Shown: one piece after another, positions 1-9,236 of the stretch
How positions within the stretch are numbered: position 1 is the first letter of the stretch
Layout of the letters: each line of letters begins with the position of its first letter
The notes under the pieces: generated by a model
Database searches by the model: none
What the model was told of the DNA's origin: nothing
Seen by the model: the letters and a program-made list of their open reading frames with translations, nothing else
Program-made: the position numbers and the translations under genes
NCBI RefSeq assembly: GCF_016405965.1
Contig: NZ_JAEFCD010000020.1
Span: 23,424 to 87,423 of the forward strand
Source of the DNA: Alteromonas sp. IB21
GTDB taxonomy: Bacteria > Pseudomonadota > Gammaproteobacteria > Enterobacterales > Alteromonadaceae
Reading direction: 5' to 3'
DNA: 64,000 nt

Positions 1-177
1 TATACACTTAGTATCGTTGCTGCCTCTGCGACAACCTTTGAGCTTAAAGCTACGCCCGTGACAGGGACAGGGCAGGCTGCTGATGGAGCACTCTATTATT
101 TTAGCGATGGCAGAAAAGGCTGGGACAAAAATAACAACGGTAGTCTTGAATCCGGTGAATATTGTTGGTCGTGCTAA
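1..177 (+). CDS. pilE: Type IV pilin, PilE-like (3' end only)
   Basis: Only the last 58 codons are in the window; the gene starts upstream. The visible part has the features of the C-terminal half of PilE-type pilins: a beta strand with FELKATP, then a DGALYYFSDG-GKGW-like segment, and a pair of cysteines (CWSC) at the very end that could form the usual C-terminal disulfide loop. Codons at 124-159 encode a 12-residue EF-hand-like loop (DKNNNG, then Glu at position 12), so the subunit may bind calcium. Pilins of this type are exported through the inner membrane and assembled into type IV pili. It converges on the minor pilin operon that follows. The assignment as a PilE-like pilin is good; whether it is the major or a minor subunit cannot be told from the fragment. 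Confidence 0.8.
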   Translation, partial: YTLSIVAASATTFELKATPVTGTGQAADGALYYFSDGRKGWDKNNNGSLESGEYCWSC

Positions 178-196
178 GCGGTTGAGGGCATTGCAT

Positions 197-219
197 AGCG
201 GCTTCTTTGCCGCCTTTTG
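197..219. terminator. Hairpin between convergent pilin genes
   Basis: A GCGGC / GCCGC stem (198-202 with 209-213) and TTCTTT loop followed by CTTTT lies just after the stop codon of the PilE-like gene. It fits a short intrinsic terminator for the + strand gene; the T run is weak. Confidence 0.5.
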
Positions 220-262
220 AATGTTTAAATAGTCCTATCTCGTGGCTTATCAACGCGCTTTA

Positions 263-589
263 TCAGGGGGGCGTTGAGAGTAATGAAGGCGTGCCAAACA
301 CAGCAATATCACTCCACTGCTGGTCCACGTCATCGTTAATATAAGCGGTGCGACTCGAATTATTCACTGCTGTTTGATTGATTTGCGTCTCAAGAATGGT
401 TTCCCAAAGTACTAGTGTCCTGATTTTGCTGTTTAGCAAGTAAGCGCTTGTGCTTGTAAAAAGCAGTAAAGTAACAAGCACTTCTACAAGAATTCCTCCT
501 CCTTCAACTCTTGAATTTATACATCGGCTTTGTAGAAAAGCGCGGGGTAAACGCATACTTCTAAAAGATTCAATATTACTCGTTATCAT
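263..589 (-). CDS. Minor pilin, PilV/PpdC-like
   Basis: 108 residues. A prepilin N-terminus is visible at about residues 31-55: a Gly-Gly-Gly cleavage region, a Glu five residues after the likely cleavage point (G / GILVEVL), then a hydrophobic helix. The residue at +1 would be Gly rather than the usual Phe, Met or Leu. No other domain is recognisable. It is the last gene of a minus-strand run FimT-PilW-PilX-this gene and overlaps the end of the PilX-like gene by 14 bases, so it is cotranslated with it. By position and prepilin type it corresponds to PilV or to PpdC of E. coli, minor pilins that help prime type IV pilus assembly. Function is inferred from order and leader only. Confidence 0.7.
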   Translation of the reverse strand: MITSNIESFRSMRLPRAFLQSRCINSRVEGGGILVEVLVTLLLFTSTSAYLLNSKIRTLVLWETILETQINQTAVNNSSRTAYINDDVDQQWSDIAVFGTPSLLSTPP

Positions 590-1496
590 AGGACGTTCCT
601 GGAATGGGAATTATTTTGGCAAGCACTGTGTTCTCTTGAAGGGCCCTAAGTAACGAAGTAGAAAGCGTCAATGCACCGTTAATTTGCTCATTGATCGGTG
701 TGTTTGAGACATAGGTGCCGCTGATAGAAGCTGAACTTGCAACACGCAGCGTAAAAGTTGTAGGTGAAGATGACAGCATAAGAATAAGACCGTAAAGATG
801 GGTGTTTGCTTGAAGTGTTAAATCGCCATCGGCAACTATTAGCAATACAGGGTTGGAAATAGAGTTATGTGATAGATCGCTATTGTCCAGTACACAATCT
901 CCCGTTATCCAATACATGTTCGCAGGCGACATATTGTGGCATTGAGTCAGGCTCTCACCTTCAGCGAAGAAGTTAGCGTTGAGTGCTGATGCATCCCGGT
1001 TAAATAACCAGTTTGTTACTTGGTTATCCCATGAGAATTGCTGAGCTGAAGTCGGCAACCTCAAAAGAGAAGGGTAGCGAACAAATCTAGCAGTGTACGC
1101 CGTGTTGTCAATATCATGAGATACATTCACTTCAAATTGGGTCAGTAGTTGACCATCTACTCCCTCTAATTCGCTTACCAGAACAGTTGTAGTTAAATTA
1201 GCCGAATTGGTCGTAGTTAAAACATTTGAAACGTTTTGTGATCGTAATGCCCTGGCAATGTTTTTCGCGTGCTGTTTTAGCTCAATTTGAATGGATTCGG
1301 CGTCACGTCTAACCTTTTCTAAGGTGTAAAACTGCTGGACGCTTTGGGATGTCGTTACCGTTGCAAAAGTAACAATGCCAAGAAGAATAGCGACAACCGC
1401 AAGCACCACCATACCTACTTGGTGTTTTTTATTACCAGTGAAGCTCGGGCCGCTAAGTTTACCGTTTTTAAAATGTTTGCCTTTATTAACCATCAT
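576..1496 (-). CDS. PilX-like minor pilus assembly protein
   Basis: 306 residues. After a basic leader there is one long hydrophobic helix at about residues 26-50 (VGMVVLAVVAILLGIVTFA) without the Glu+5 of ordinary prepilins, which is the pattern of PilX/GspK-type proteins such as E. coli YgdB. The rest is an extended Ser/Thr/Asn-rich domain with a few cysteines and no motif I can name. It sits between the PilW-like and PilV-like genes and overlaps both (11 and 14 bases), as expected of a tightly coupled minor pilin operon. PilX-type proteins cap or prime the pilus tip complex. The family call rests on the helix and gene order. Confidence 0.7.
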   Translation of the reverse strand: MMVNKGKHFKNGKLSGPSFTGNKKHQVGMVVLAVVAILLGIVTFATVTTSQSVQQFYTLEKVRRDAESIQIELKQHAKNIARALRSQNVSNVLTTTNSANLTTTVLVSELEGVDGQLLTQFEVNVSHDIDNTAYTARFVRYPSLLRLPTSAQQFSWDNQVTNWLFNRDASALNANFFAEGESLTQCHNMSPANMYWITGDCVLDNSDLSHNSISNPVLLIVADGDLTLQANTHLYGLILMLSSSPTTFTLRVASSASISGTYVSNTPINEQINGALTLSTSLLRALQENTVLAKIIPIPGTSYDNE

Positions 1497-2133
1497 TGGG
1501 CACCTCTACGATAAAGCTTTCATGACTTTGTACGTCAGTATCCATGATACTTTGAAGCGTTATTTTTATTTCGTATGCTGACCCCCAACTGCTTTGGTGT
1601 ATGCGATTTGCACTGAACTGAGTGACAGAGAGTGTTTCTGGATCAGTTAAATCAAACCATCCTCCCTGTTCACATGTATTACCGTTCACTCGGTACTCTA
1701 CCGCTTCGTTGTTTAATCGGTAGCCAAACAGCTCGCCCTGGAACTCGGAGATCACGCCGTCTTCATTTTTGTCGTAAGAAAAGGTGATGCAACTGTTTAA
1801 AGACTCAGTTGGACGTTCACCAAGCGTGACATTCGAAGCAGGGGAATGGCCGCTAGACAAAGCTATAAATGGGGAGAGTATATTAGTCTCTTCAATAAAA
1901 CCCGCTCTTCCTAGATGCTGAGAAATTGTGCTTTTCAAAGCACGCATATCTTCTTCAACGCTGGTGGCATGTTGGAGTGAAGAGAGCGCACTGTGGGATT
2001 GCGCGGCATACGAAGCAACAATAGAAATAAGTAGGCCAGATAGAGCGCATGCAATCATAAGTTCCGTGATACTGAAACCCGATACTCTGCGATAGGCACT
2101 ATTGGAAGTGTTGGCAGTTTGAAGGCTTAACAT
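1486..2133 (-). CDS. PilW-like minor pilin
   Basis: 215 residues with a clear type IV prepilin signal: Gly19 / FSITELMIA, Glu at +5, then a hydrophobic helix to about residue 42. Residues 121-134 hold DKNEDG followed by acidic residues, which resembles a calcium-binding loop and is common in PilW-type pilins. Four or so cysteines in the C-terminal domain could form disulfides. It overlaps the FimT-like gene by 7 bases and the PilX-like gene by 11 bases. In E. coli the same slot is held by ppdB. Role: minor subunit in the initiation complex of the type IV pilus. Confidence 0.78.
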   Translation of the reverse strand: MLSLQTANTSNSAYRRVSGFSITELMIACALSGLLISIVASYAAQSHSALSSLQHATSVEEDMRALKSTISQHLGRAGFIEETNILSPFIALSSGHSPASNVTLGERPTESLNSCITFSYDKNEDGVISEFQGELFGYRLNNEAVEYRVNGNTCEQGGWFDLTDPETLSVTQFSANRIHQSSWGSAYEIKITLQSIMDTDVQSHESFIVEVPNDG

Positions 2134-2681
2134 GGCGCTATACCTACAAAATACTGTTCACTGCATAACCTTATTCGGCCTAATGAACTAAAGGTTACCT
2201 TTGCATTAAAGCGCTCACTAGAAAGAGTAAAGGTTGTATTGCTGCCAAAGTTGAGCGTGCCGTGCTTATTAAAAGCGACCGTCTTGTCTGTGCTACCCAC
2301 TGTCCTGAGTTTGGTATTCCATGCGGTGGGGAGTTCCCAATAAGAGGCCTCATTTAACGCGCATGTTTGATAGGAAGCACAACTGCAATCTTGGTCCGCA
2401 CTTACCATTAAACAATTGTCGGTTTCGATTTTTGCTATCAAGTAAAACGTTTTTTGCTGGGCGAGGGACTGTATACGTGTTTGTTTTGCAAGTTCTGTGA
2501 CCCGCGTAGCGAAATGTTTGAACGCATTTTTTTCCTGCCACCTTTGAAAAGACGGGACGGTAAGTAAAGAAAGTATGCTCAAAATCAGCAAAGAGACGAG
2601 CAGTTCAAACAAGGATAACCCCGTCATGGTGTTGGGCCGCTTATTTGTGTGTTTTCCTTTGTGCATTGTCCAAAAAGCCAT
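2127..2681 (-). CDS. GspH/FimT-family minor pilin
   Basis: 184 residues. Prepilin leader ends at Gly21 in MTG / LSLFELLVSL with Glu at +5 and a helix to about residue 45, followed by the usual FimT/GspH pattern (helix with TRIQSLAQ, then beta strands) and a Cys-rich middle (CLMVSADQDCSC). The first ATG gives a 21-residue basic leader; internal Met codons would leave too short a leader. It is the first gene of the FimT-PilW-PilX-PilV operon. Members of this family are minor pilins, and some (FimT of Legionella) bind DNA for uptake; whether this one does is unknown. Confidence 0.78.
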   Translation of the reverse strand: MAFWTMHKGKHTNKRPNTMTGLSLFELLVSLLILSILSLLTVPSFQRWQEKNAFKHFATRVTELAKQTRIQSLAQQKTFYLIAKIETDNCLMVSADQDCSCASYQTCALNEASYWELPTAWNTKLRTVGSTDKTVAFNKHGTLNFGSNTTFTLSSERFNAKVTFSSLGRIRLCSEQYFVGIAPC

Positions 2682-2759
2682 GCGTAAGTCCAGTTATAGC
2701 GACAGAGGTAAATTGATAGGCTCAATGTACTGAATAACTAGCTAACAGGAAGCTGTACT

Positions 2760-3152
2760 ATGGAAGTGAATTACACTGCAAATGATAAAAGGTACGGGCA
2801 AAAAGGGTTTACCTTGATTGAGCTATTAGTCGCTATGGCTATTGTTGGGTTGCTCAGTCTTGCTGCAACGTCTGCCATAAACACGACACGACAGATAAGC
2901 GAGATAAATAAAGTTAAAGCTCATTTACTATCACTTCAAGCGATGCAGTCGACAATGTGGCTCGAAAATGGGCATTACCTTGCGCTAAATTCGTTACCCA
3001 GCACTAACATACCAAACGTCAGTTTTACGCAATCCAATAGTCAGGGGGGAGGCTATGAAATTGCCGCTACACGTTTATCATTAAGTGCGGACGACAGCTG
3101 CCGAACGATAAAAATCAGTGAGGTAATGCTTTCACCCAAAGAGTGCTGGTAA
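2760..3152 (+). CDS. PilE-like type IV pilin
   Basis: 130 residues. Prepilin signal QKG / FTLIELLVAMAIVGLL with Phe at +1 and Glu at +5, then a short pilin head domain ending in a cysteine pair (DSCRT ... KECW) that would close the C-terminal disulfide loop. A ribosome site AGGAAG lies before the ATG. It is transcribed away from the minor pilin operon and converges on the second FimT gene, so it forms its own unit. It is shorter than typical major pilins (about 140-160 residues), so a minor pilin role is likely. Confidence 0.8.
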   Translation: MEVNYTANDKRYGQKGFTLIELLVAMAIVGLLSLAATSAINTTRQISEINKVKAHLLSLQAMQSTMWLENGHYLALNSLPSTNIPNVSFTQSNSQGGGYEIAATRLSLSADDSCRTIKISEVMLSPKECW

Positions 3153-3234
3153 GAAAAGTACGTTATATATTCTGAGCGCCCTAAGTAAGGATTACTTACC
3201 TATTGAACGTTAGTATTTTAGAAAATAGTGACTA

Positions 3235-3816
3235 CTAGCTGCACGTTAAATCATTACCGGCAAGATCTTCTTTCGTTCCATCACCATCGCTATCTACAGC
3301 GACAGATATTCTGCCATAAAGCGACAGTAAAAGTGCTGACGCATAGTCTGTATCGCCATCATTGGGGCAAAGAGTGATGGTAGCAGCATTGTCGATACCG
3401 CCCTGTTCATTAAACACTAAGCTGCCGCTAATACCGTATACAGTGTTGGCGGCATTGAGAGGGTCGCTAGCAACGACTAGATCTTCGCTGTTATCTCGAG
3501 TGCCGTTGCTGTTAACGTCAATAAACACCATTTTGGCATCTCGCCAGTTGTTCGTGCAGGCTGTGTAATTGTTTGTAGGGCACAAGACCACGTTAGTCTG
3601 TTCATCCACGGCGGTAAATCGGGCACGCTGAGCAACCGCGCTTAAGTTGTTTAAGTCAGCAGTGATCCTATTTTTAATAAGTATATTTTGTATGCCTGGT
3701 GCAACCGTCGTTAATATTATGGCAAGAACGGCGACGGCCACAAGCATTTCCAACAGGGTCAGTCCTGCTTGTTTCGAAATTTCGCTACGCTTAATTTTTT
3801 GCTTATTGTTTATCAT
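3235..3816 (-). CDS. GspH/FimT-family pilin with calcium-loop motifs
   Basis: 193 residues. Prepilin signal KQAG / LTLLEMLVAV with Glu at +5 and a helix to about residue 43. The motif MVFIDVNSNG with Glu111 (loop 100-111) is the DxNxNG calcium-like loop often seen in FimT proteins; a second acidic stretch DSDGDG lies at 175-180. Four cysteines (79, 87, 150, 192) may pair. It is separated from the other minor pilins by the plus-strand PilE-like gene, and the cluster therefore has two FimT paralogues. Likely role is in type IV pilus priming or DNA-uptake pili; not provable from sequence. Confidence 0.8.
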   Translation of the reverse strand: MINNKQKIKRSEISKQAGLTLLEMLVAVAVLAIILTTVAPGIQNILIKNRITADLNNLSAVAQRARFTAVDEQTNVVLCPTNNYTACTNNWRDAKMVFIDVNSNGTRDNSEDLVVASDPLNAANTVYGISGSLVFNEQGGIDNAATITLCPNDGDTDYASALLLSLYGRISVAVDSDGDGTKEDLAGNDLTCS

Positions 3817-4278
3817 TTTAAAACGCTATCTTCCAATAATCTAACCGTTATCGCTAATGCCTTTTGTCTGCCTTTTCATCGGTTTAACAATTGATTTATC
3901 TTGTCCATCACGGCTTACTATATTTTTCCATCAGGATAGCTAGAGGGGGCATCCCGACATCGCGAAGTGTTTCTATCTTCAATGTAATGAAATCAAAAGA
4001 TAATGAGGCATAAATACCCAATATTTTAGGGTAAACTAAAAATCATCGGCAAAGGTATGTTTTACTGTGTTATCGCATCGTTGACCATACGCCTTATGGT
4101 TAATGGGGCTTCAAATAACATGCCTAGCCTGCACCATAATATAATAAAGATGACGTGGCCTTTAAACGGTGAGACGGGCCAATGTCTTTCGAATACAGGG
4201 GACGATAACACTAACATCCGAAGTGATATTGTCGTAGAATCAAGTTCCAGGACGCCTTAAAAATACGTGGATATTACA
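3817..4278. other. Intergenic region between fimT and nadE
   Basis: About 460 bases without a convincing gene. It should carry divergent promoters for the FimT gene and nadE. I see one short inverted repeat, ACCATA-N5-TATGGT at 4084-4100, and a 67-codon open frame (4057-4260) with no recognisable protein character. Nothing else stands out. Confidence 0.5.
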
Positions 4279-5456
<1,178 letters not shown>

Positions 5457-5481
5457 CGTTGTGAGTGCTTACTGCGCATGA

Positions 5482-5507
5482 AAAAGGGAGTCAATTGACT
5501 CCCTTTT
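5482..5507. terminator. Bidirectional intrinsic terminator, glnB/slyD
   Basis: A perfect 26-base palindrome, AAAAGGGAGTCAA joined to its complement, with A runs on one side and T runs on the other. It lies between the convergent glnB and slyD genes and can end both transcripts. Confidence 0.9.
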
Positions 5508-5553
5508 CGTTTATGTGTTTTGTCATTCATCTAAGAGCAAATGATCAAAAATT

Positions 5554-6039
5554 TTAGTGATCGTGTCCGCAACCGCCTTCACTATGAACGTGGCCATGTT
5601 CAAGTTCTTCTTGCGTAGCTTCACGTACATCAACAACCGATACATCGAATGTAAGTGGGATGCCCGCCAGCGGGTGGTTTCCGTCTACAACTACTTCGTC
5701 ATCAGTGGTTTCGATAATAATGACCGATTGCTCACCCTGGGGAGTGGTAGCGCGGAAAGACATACCCACTTCAACATCCATCCCTTCAAACATTGAGCGA
5801 GGAACGGTTTGCACCAATTCATCAGCTCGCTCTCCATATGCTTTCTCAGGCTCTACAGACACATTAAAGCTATCGTCTTTTGTTTTGCCAATAAGTGCAT
5901 CTTCAAGGCCTTCAATTAAAAAGCGGCGACCTAATAGTACGACTAGCGGCGATTTCCCTTCTGAAGAGTCTAGCGTTGTGCCGTCTTCGGTTGATACGGT
6001 GTAGTGTAGCGTTACAACGCTGTCAGAAGTAATTGTCAT
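5554..6039 (-). CDS. slyD: FKBP-type peptidyl-prolyl isomerase, SlyD family
   Basis: 161 residues. The FKBP domain (residues 1-70) with an inserted IF chaperone flap (about 70-125: EPEKAYGERADELVQ ... VDGNHPLAG) is the SlyD layout. The tail is short but metal-binding in character, HGHVHSEGGCGHDH, against a much longer His-rich tail in E. coli (196 residues total). SlyD catalyses proline isomerisation and delivers nickel to hydrogenase or urease maturation in species that have them; here the shorter tail suggests chaperone work and mild metal binding. It stands alone, convergent with glnB and downstream of ygfZ. Confidence 0.92.
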   Translation of the reverse strand: MTITSDSVVTLHYTVSTEDGTTLDSSEGKSPLVVLLGRRFLIEGLEDALIGKTKDDSFNVSVEPEKAYGERADELVQTVPRSMFEGMDVEVGMSFRATTPQGEQSVIIIETTDDEVVVDGNHPLAGIPLTFDVSVVDVREATQEELEHGHVHSEGGCGHDH

Positions 6040-6101
6040 AACAAATCCTATCTTGGCCCTATTGTTAAACTTGTTTCAAAAATTAGGGCATTAAATGAAA
6101 G

Positions 6102-6117
6102 GCAGCAAAACTGCTGC
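6102..6117 (-). terminator. Hairpin after ygfZ
   Basis: GCAGCA / TGCTGC stem with AAAC loop begins directly at the ygfZ stop codon; on the minus strand it is followed by CTTTCATTT. A weak intrinsic terminator or mRNA 3' end structure. Confidence 0.45.
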
Positions 6118-7164
6118 TTAGCGACGTTTTTTTACAATATTGCTAGCTTGTTGCTCAATATTGTACGGCAAGCTATTAGGGTAACAGGTAATCGCGTTAT
6201 TATCAGCCAGTCTGTGTAAATCTTCAGACGTTGTGTCGTTATTAAGCACAGCTATAAACCACGTTTCGCTTTCCAGCGCCGCCACTTTAAGTACTTTACC
6301 AGCAACACGCCAGTTGTCACCGAGTTGCTTTTCGAGGCTGTCACCAGCCTTCACAGGAACATGGCCTTCAAGCTTAAAACTGTACGCGGCTCGCTTGTTT
6401 TTGCCTAAAAAGCGGGTTCTAGCAACGACCTCTTGACCCATATAGCAGCCTTTATCAAAATCGATACCGTTAAGGGCCTGCACATTGATCATTTGCGGAA
6501 CATATTCACCAATGGCTTCACTATCTAGCATGGCATGCACACTTTCTATTTGAATCGCGTCGAATACGGTATGCGAAAAACAAGGAAGTGAGAGTTCGCT
6601 TGTGTTTTCTTCAAACTGCTCGCTAGCATCTTTAGTTAGCAGCAGTACAAAGCCCTCGCGGCTTGTATTTGCAGCAAATATCACGCCGTGCTCATTTTCT
6701 ACTTTTTGAAGTGTATTTGCTTGGTTCTGATTTGAACCAAATAGTTTTTCTAGTTCATCACTTCCAAAAAGCTCACGAAGCAATAGTTGAGTGCTGTTGT
6801 TGTTAGCGGCGTCAGATGAAAGAAAATAAGGGTTATAGCATGGCGTATCGTCTACTATATCTACTTTTGAAAAGACGCCATATTTATTCAACTGCGCTAG
6901 AGAATGGTGACCCGCATCTGCATTGGTAAGCAACAACAGTTTATTGGCATGTCGAGTTACATAACCTGTCGCCCAGGTTTTACCTTTGTTGTCACAATGA
7001 GCAAAATGCCTCGCTGTCACCTTATCAAGTTTATTGATATTCACTGTTATTTGACCGTGCAGGTAATTGTCGGCTTGCTCGCCTTCCAGAGAGATAATCA
7101 TAGAGTTGGAAAGCTTAACCATAAACTCACCAGGGAGGTCGTTTAACGATGCGATAGAGGTCAT
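6118..7164 (-). CDS. ygfZ: tRNA-modifying protein / Fe-S maturation factor YgfZ
   Basis: 348 residues from the ATG at 7164 (an upstream in-frame start exists but lies in unconserved sequence; E. coli YgfZ has 326). The family signature is present, KGCYMGQEVVARTRFLGKNKR, here about residue 225-245, with the conserved cysteine. YgfZ is a folate-binding protein of the GcvT fold needed for activity of some Fe-S enzymes such as MiaB. Divergent from it lies sdhE, another factor for assembly of a redox enzyme; the ygfZ / sdhE-ygfX arrangement is the same as in E. coli, which supports the call. Confidence 0.92.
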   Translation of the reverse strand: MTSIASLNDLPGEFMVKLSNSMIISLEGEQADNYLHGQITVNINKLDKVTARHFAHCDNKGKTWATGYVTRHANKLLLLTNADAGHHSLAQLNKYGVFSKVDIVDDTPCYNPYFLSSDAANNNSTQLLLRELFGSDELEKLFGSNQNQANTLQKVENEHGVIFAANTSREGFVLLLTKDASEQFEENTSELSLPCFSHTVFDAIQIESVHAMLDSEAIGEYVPQMINVQALNGIDFDKGCYMGQEVVARTRFLGKNKRAAYSFKLEGHVPVKAGDSLEKQLGDNWRVAGKVLKVAALESETWFIAVLNNDTTSEDLHRLADNNAITCYPNSLPYNIEQQASNIVKKRR

Positions 7165-7352
7165 ATTCACCACGTGTAAAATTGATAGTATGTACCCAGA
7201 ATATGGCATAACCATCATTATTCAAGGGCAAAGCAAGCAATTCTGTACAGATTAAGTTCTATTTAGTTTTCGCATCAGACCAAAAGAGCAGTGATCACCA
7301 CACTCGCGCCATGGTATTATTGTTAGATAATACTAAGTGGTAAGGATGACAG

Positions 7353-7604
7353 ATGTTTGAACCAAAAAGATTAGCGAGATTAAAGTGGGCTTGCCGCCGC
7401 GGTATGCTGGAGTTAGATGTGCTACTGCTACCTTTCGTTGAAGAGGCGTTTGAATCTCTGAGCTACGAAGAACAAGAGACATTTGAGCGGTTACTTACTA
7501 GCGATGACCCAGACCTATTTGCGTGGATTATGGGCCATCAAAAGTGCGAAGACCCTGAGTTAGCCGCTATGGTCGCGACCATCGTAAATCGTGTTAAAGT
7601 ATAG
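7353..7604 (+). CDS. sdhE: FAD assembly factor SdhE
   Basis: 83 residues, usual for the family (E. coli 88). SdhE helps attach FAD covalently to succinate dehydrogenase SdhA and fumarate reductase FrdA. The defining RGxxE motif is present (RRGMLELD, residues 16-23), together with the C-terminal DPELAAMV helix. A ribosome site (GTAAGGA) precedes the ATG. The next gene starts 14 bases before its stop, as in the sdhE-ygfX pair of E. coli. Confidence 0.93.
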   Translation: MFEPKRLARLKWACRRGMLELDVLLLPFVEEAFESLSYEEQETFERLLTSDDPDLFAWIMGHQKCEDPELAAMVATIVNRVKV

Positions 7605-8124
7605 AATAAATGTAACCTGTAACAAATATAGACCTTTGCTAGGGGAGGCATGCGTAGCGCTTTGTTTTTATGCGGCACTATGTAGTCTTCCTTATAATGT
7701 TTCAACCCGGCTTAATTTTTCAGCGTCGATGGCCGCTGCCGCTGTGGTAACGCTTCTTTGGTTGTTGTGGCGCCTTTGGTCGACGCTCAGATGCAATGAT
7801 TCGCCGATTCAATACGTTCTCTCGCTCACCAACGACGGTGTTATCCGGGTTATTGACGATGAAAGAGCCATGGCCTTGCGTTCCGCTCACCACGCCTTAA
7901 ATAATGCTAGCGCTGACGGTACTGCGAAGAAAATCCATCATACTTCACAGCTTTTTTCTTGGGGGCTTTGTATCAAGGTGCTTCGCCGTAAGCGTAAATG
8001 GTTCGAAAAGGACTACAGCCACTTGGGTTGGATATTAAAAGGAGAGTGCTGCGAAGCAGATTACAGGCGCTTAGCAAGAGCTATTATTTTTGCTAGAAGA
8101 GCAACGAATTCAAGGAATTTATAG
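7591..8124 (+). CDS. YgfX-like membrane protein
   Basis: 177 residues from a GTG at 7591 that overlaps sdhE by 14 bases. Two closely spaced hydrophobic segments at about residues 17-35 and 44-62 are followed by a basic cytosolic domain, the layout of YgfX (CptA), although this protein is longer than the 135-residue E. coli one. YgfX was described as a membrane toxin acting on cytoskeletal proteins with SdhE (CptB) as partner; the toxin view is contested and the conserved link is with SdhE. Sequence similarity is weak, so the call rests on topology and position. It is followed with no gap by a MaoC-like gene. Confidence 0.6.
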   Translation: MLKYRINVTCNKYRPLLGEACVALCFYAALCSLPYNVSTRLNFSASMAAAAVVTLLWLLWRLWSTLRCNDSPIQYVLSLTNDGVIRVIDDERAMALRSAHHALNNASADGTAKKIHHTSQLFSWGLCIKVLRRKRKWFEKDYSHLGWILKGECCEADYRRLARAIIFARRATNSRNL

Positions 8125-9000
8125 ATGTTTCGTGAGTATACAAAAGCGTTGTTTAAACGCGTGGATGCACGACAGTTAATGCAATTTAAGCCTCCAACGC
8201 TGCCACAGCGTATCTACACCAATACTCTTAAGATAGATAATGCGCATTACTGTGCGTTTTGCCAAGAGGTAGACTGGCCGGCGAGTGAACATCCTCACCC
8301 CCTTTATTTGCAGATGTTGTCGCTGCCGCTGCAAATGCAGTGTTTATTAGACAAAAAAAGTCCATTTCCTTTGCTAGGCCTCATTCATGCGGCCAATAAA
8401 GTGTCAATTATCGAGCACGTCAATTTAAGCGAGCCCTTTGAATGTCGCGTGCGCTTTCACGATGTAAGGCCACATAGTCGCGGATGGGAAGTCGACGTTA
8501 TGCTAGAGGCGCTTCAATCGGGGCAACTCGTATATAGGGCCATAAGCAGCTATTTAGTCAAAGTTAAAGCTGTCCATGTTGCGCCCTTTATTGCAAAAAA
8601 AGACGTGCGTGATGAATGTGATTTGCAAGACAGAAATCTTATTGAGGCACTCCGTGTGAACGCAAATACGGGCCGTCGGTACGCTAAATTATCAGGGGAT
8701 TATAACCCCATTCATTTATCGAGTATTTCAGCAAAAGCGTTTGGGTTTAAACAGCCCATAGCACATGGTATGTGGACGTTGTCACGCGCAGTGTCTGCGT
8801 TTGTAAGTCATCAGGAACAGGCCGAGTCTCTGCAAGTGGAAGAGGTGACCTGTCGCTTTGAAAAACCTGTTTTCTTGCCAAGCGACATTCATATTCATCA
8901 GCATTGCAAAACACACACTCATGCGTTGCTCGATGTTACTGATAGCGATAATAGCAGCACGTATTTGTCAGCAAGTGTAGTGTTCTTTGCCAAGTCTTAA
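8125..9000 (+). CDS. MaoC-like (R)-hydratase domain protein
   Basis: 291 residues. The C-terminal half carries the hydratase-2 motif YAKLSGDYNPIHLS (about residues 188-201, catalytic Asp and His) followed by AFGFKQPIAHGMW, typical of MaoC / (R)-specific enoyl-CoA hydratases and related FAS/PKS dehydratases. The N-terminal half is likely a second, degenerate hotdog fold with no catalytic motif. It probably acts on acyl thioesters in the cytosol. It begins directly after the YgfX-like stop, so the three genes form one transcript ending at the hairpin at 9113. The substrate is unknown. Confidence 0.8.
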   Translation: MFREYTKALFKRVDARQLMQFKPPTLPQRIYTNTLKIDNAHYCAFCQEVDWPASEHPHPLYLQMLSLPLQMQCLLDKKSPFPLLGLIHAANKVSIIEHVNLSEPFECRVRFHDVRPHSRGWEVDVMLEALQSGQLVYRAISSYLVKVKAVHVAPFIAKKDVRDECDLQDRNLIEALRVNANTGRRYAKLSGDYNPIHLSSISAKAFGFKQPIAHGMWTLSRAVSAFVSHQEQAESLQVEEVTCRFEKPVFLPSDIHIHQHCKTHTHALLDVTDSDNSSTYLSASVVFFAKS

Positions 9001-9112
9001 ATAGACGGGGAGTTATACGTTGCAAGACGTGTGGCAGACTATTGCGTTGAGTACAATCGAAAACCGCCTTTTGATTTGACGTACATAGTAGACGGACTCA
9101 TCGAGCTCAAGT

Positions 9113-9145
9113 AGAAAGAGAGCCTTTTTTAAATGCTCTCTTTCT
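9113..9145. terminator. Hairpin between convergent maoC-like gene and nadB
   Basis: AGAAAGAGAGC and GCTCTCTTTCT form a perfect 11 bp stem around an 11-base loop rich in T. It lies between two convergent genes and can act for both, though neither side has a long T tract. Confidence 0.65.
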
Positions 9146-9236
9146 TAAGATTTAAAATTACCAGTGGGCGTTTGAACGTGCAGATGAACTGACTAGATAG
9201 ACAAATTAAATTGACGGTGTTGCACTTGCTGCCACT

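Noticed and set aside
4057..4260. 67-codon open frame before nadE
   Set aside because: No ribosome site at a proper distance, no recognisable protein pattern, and it lies where the nadE promoter is expected.
7591..8124. YgfX-SdhE as a confirmed toxin-antitoxin pair
   Set aside because: Gene pairing is the housekeeping sdhE-ygfX arrangement; a toxin role cannot be claimed from sequence.
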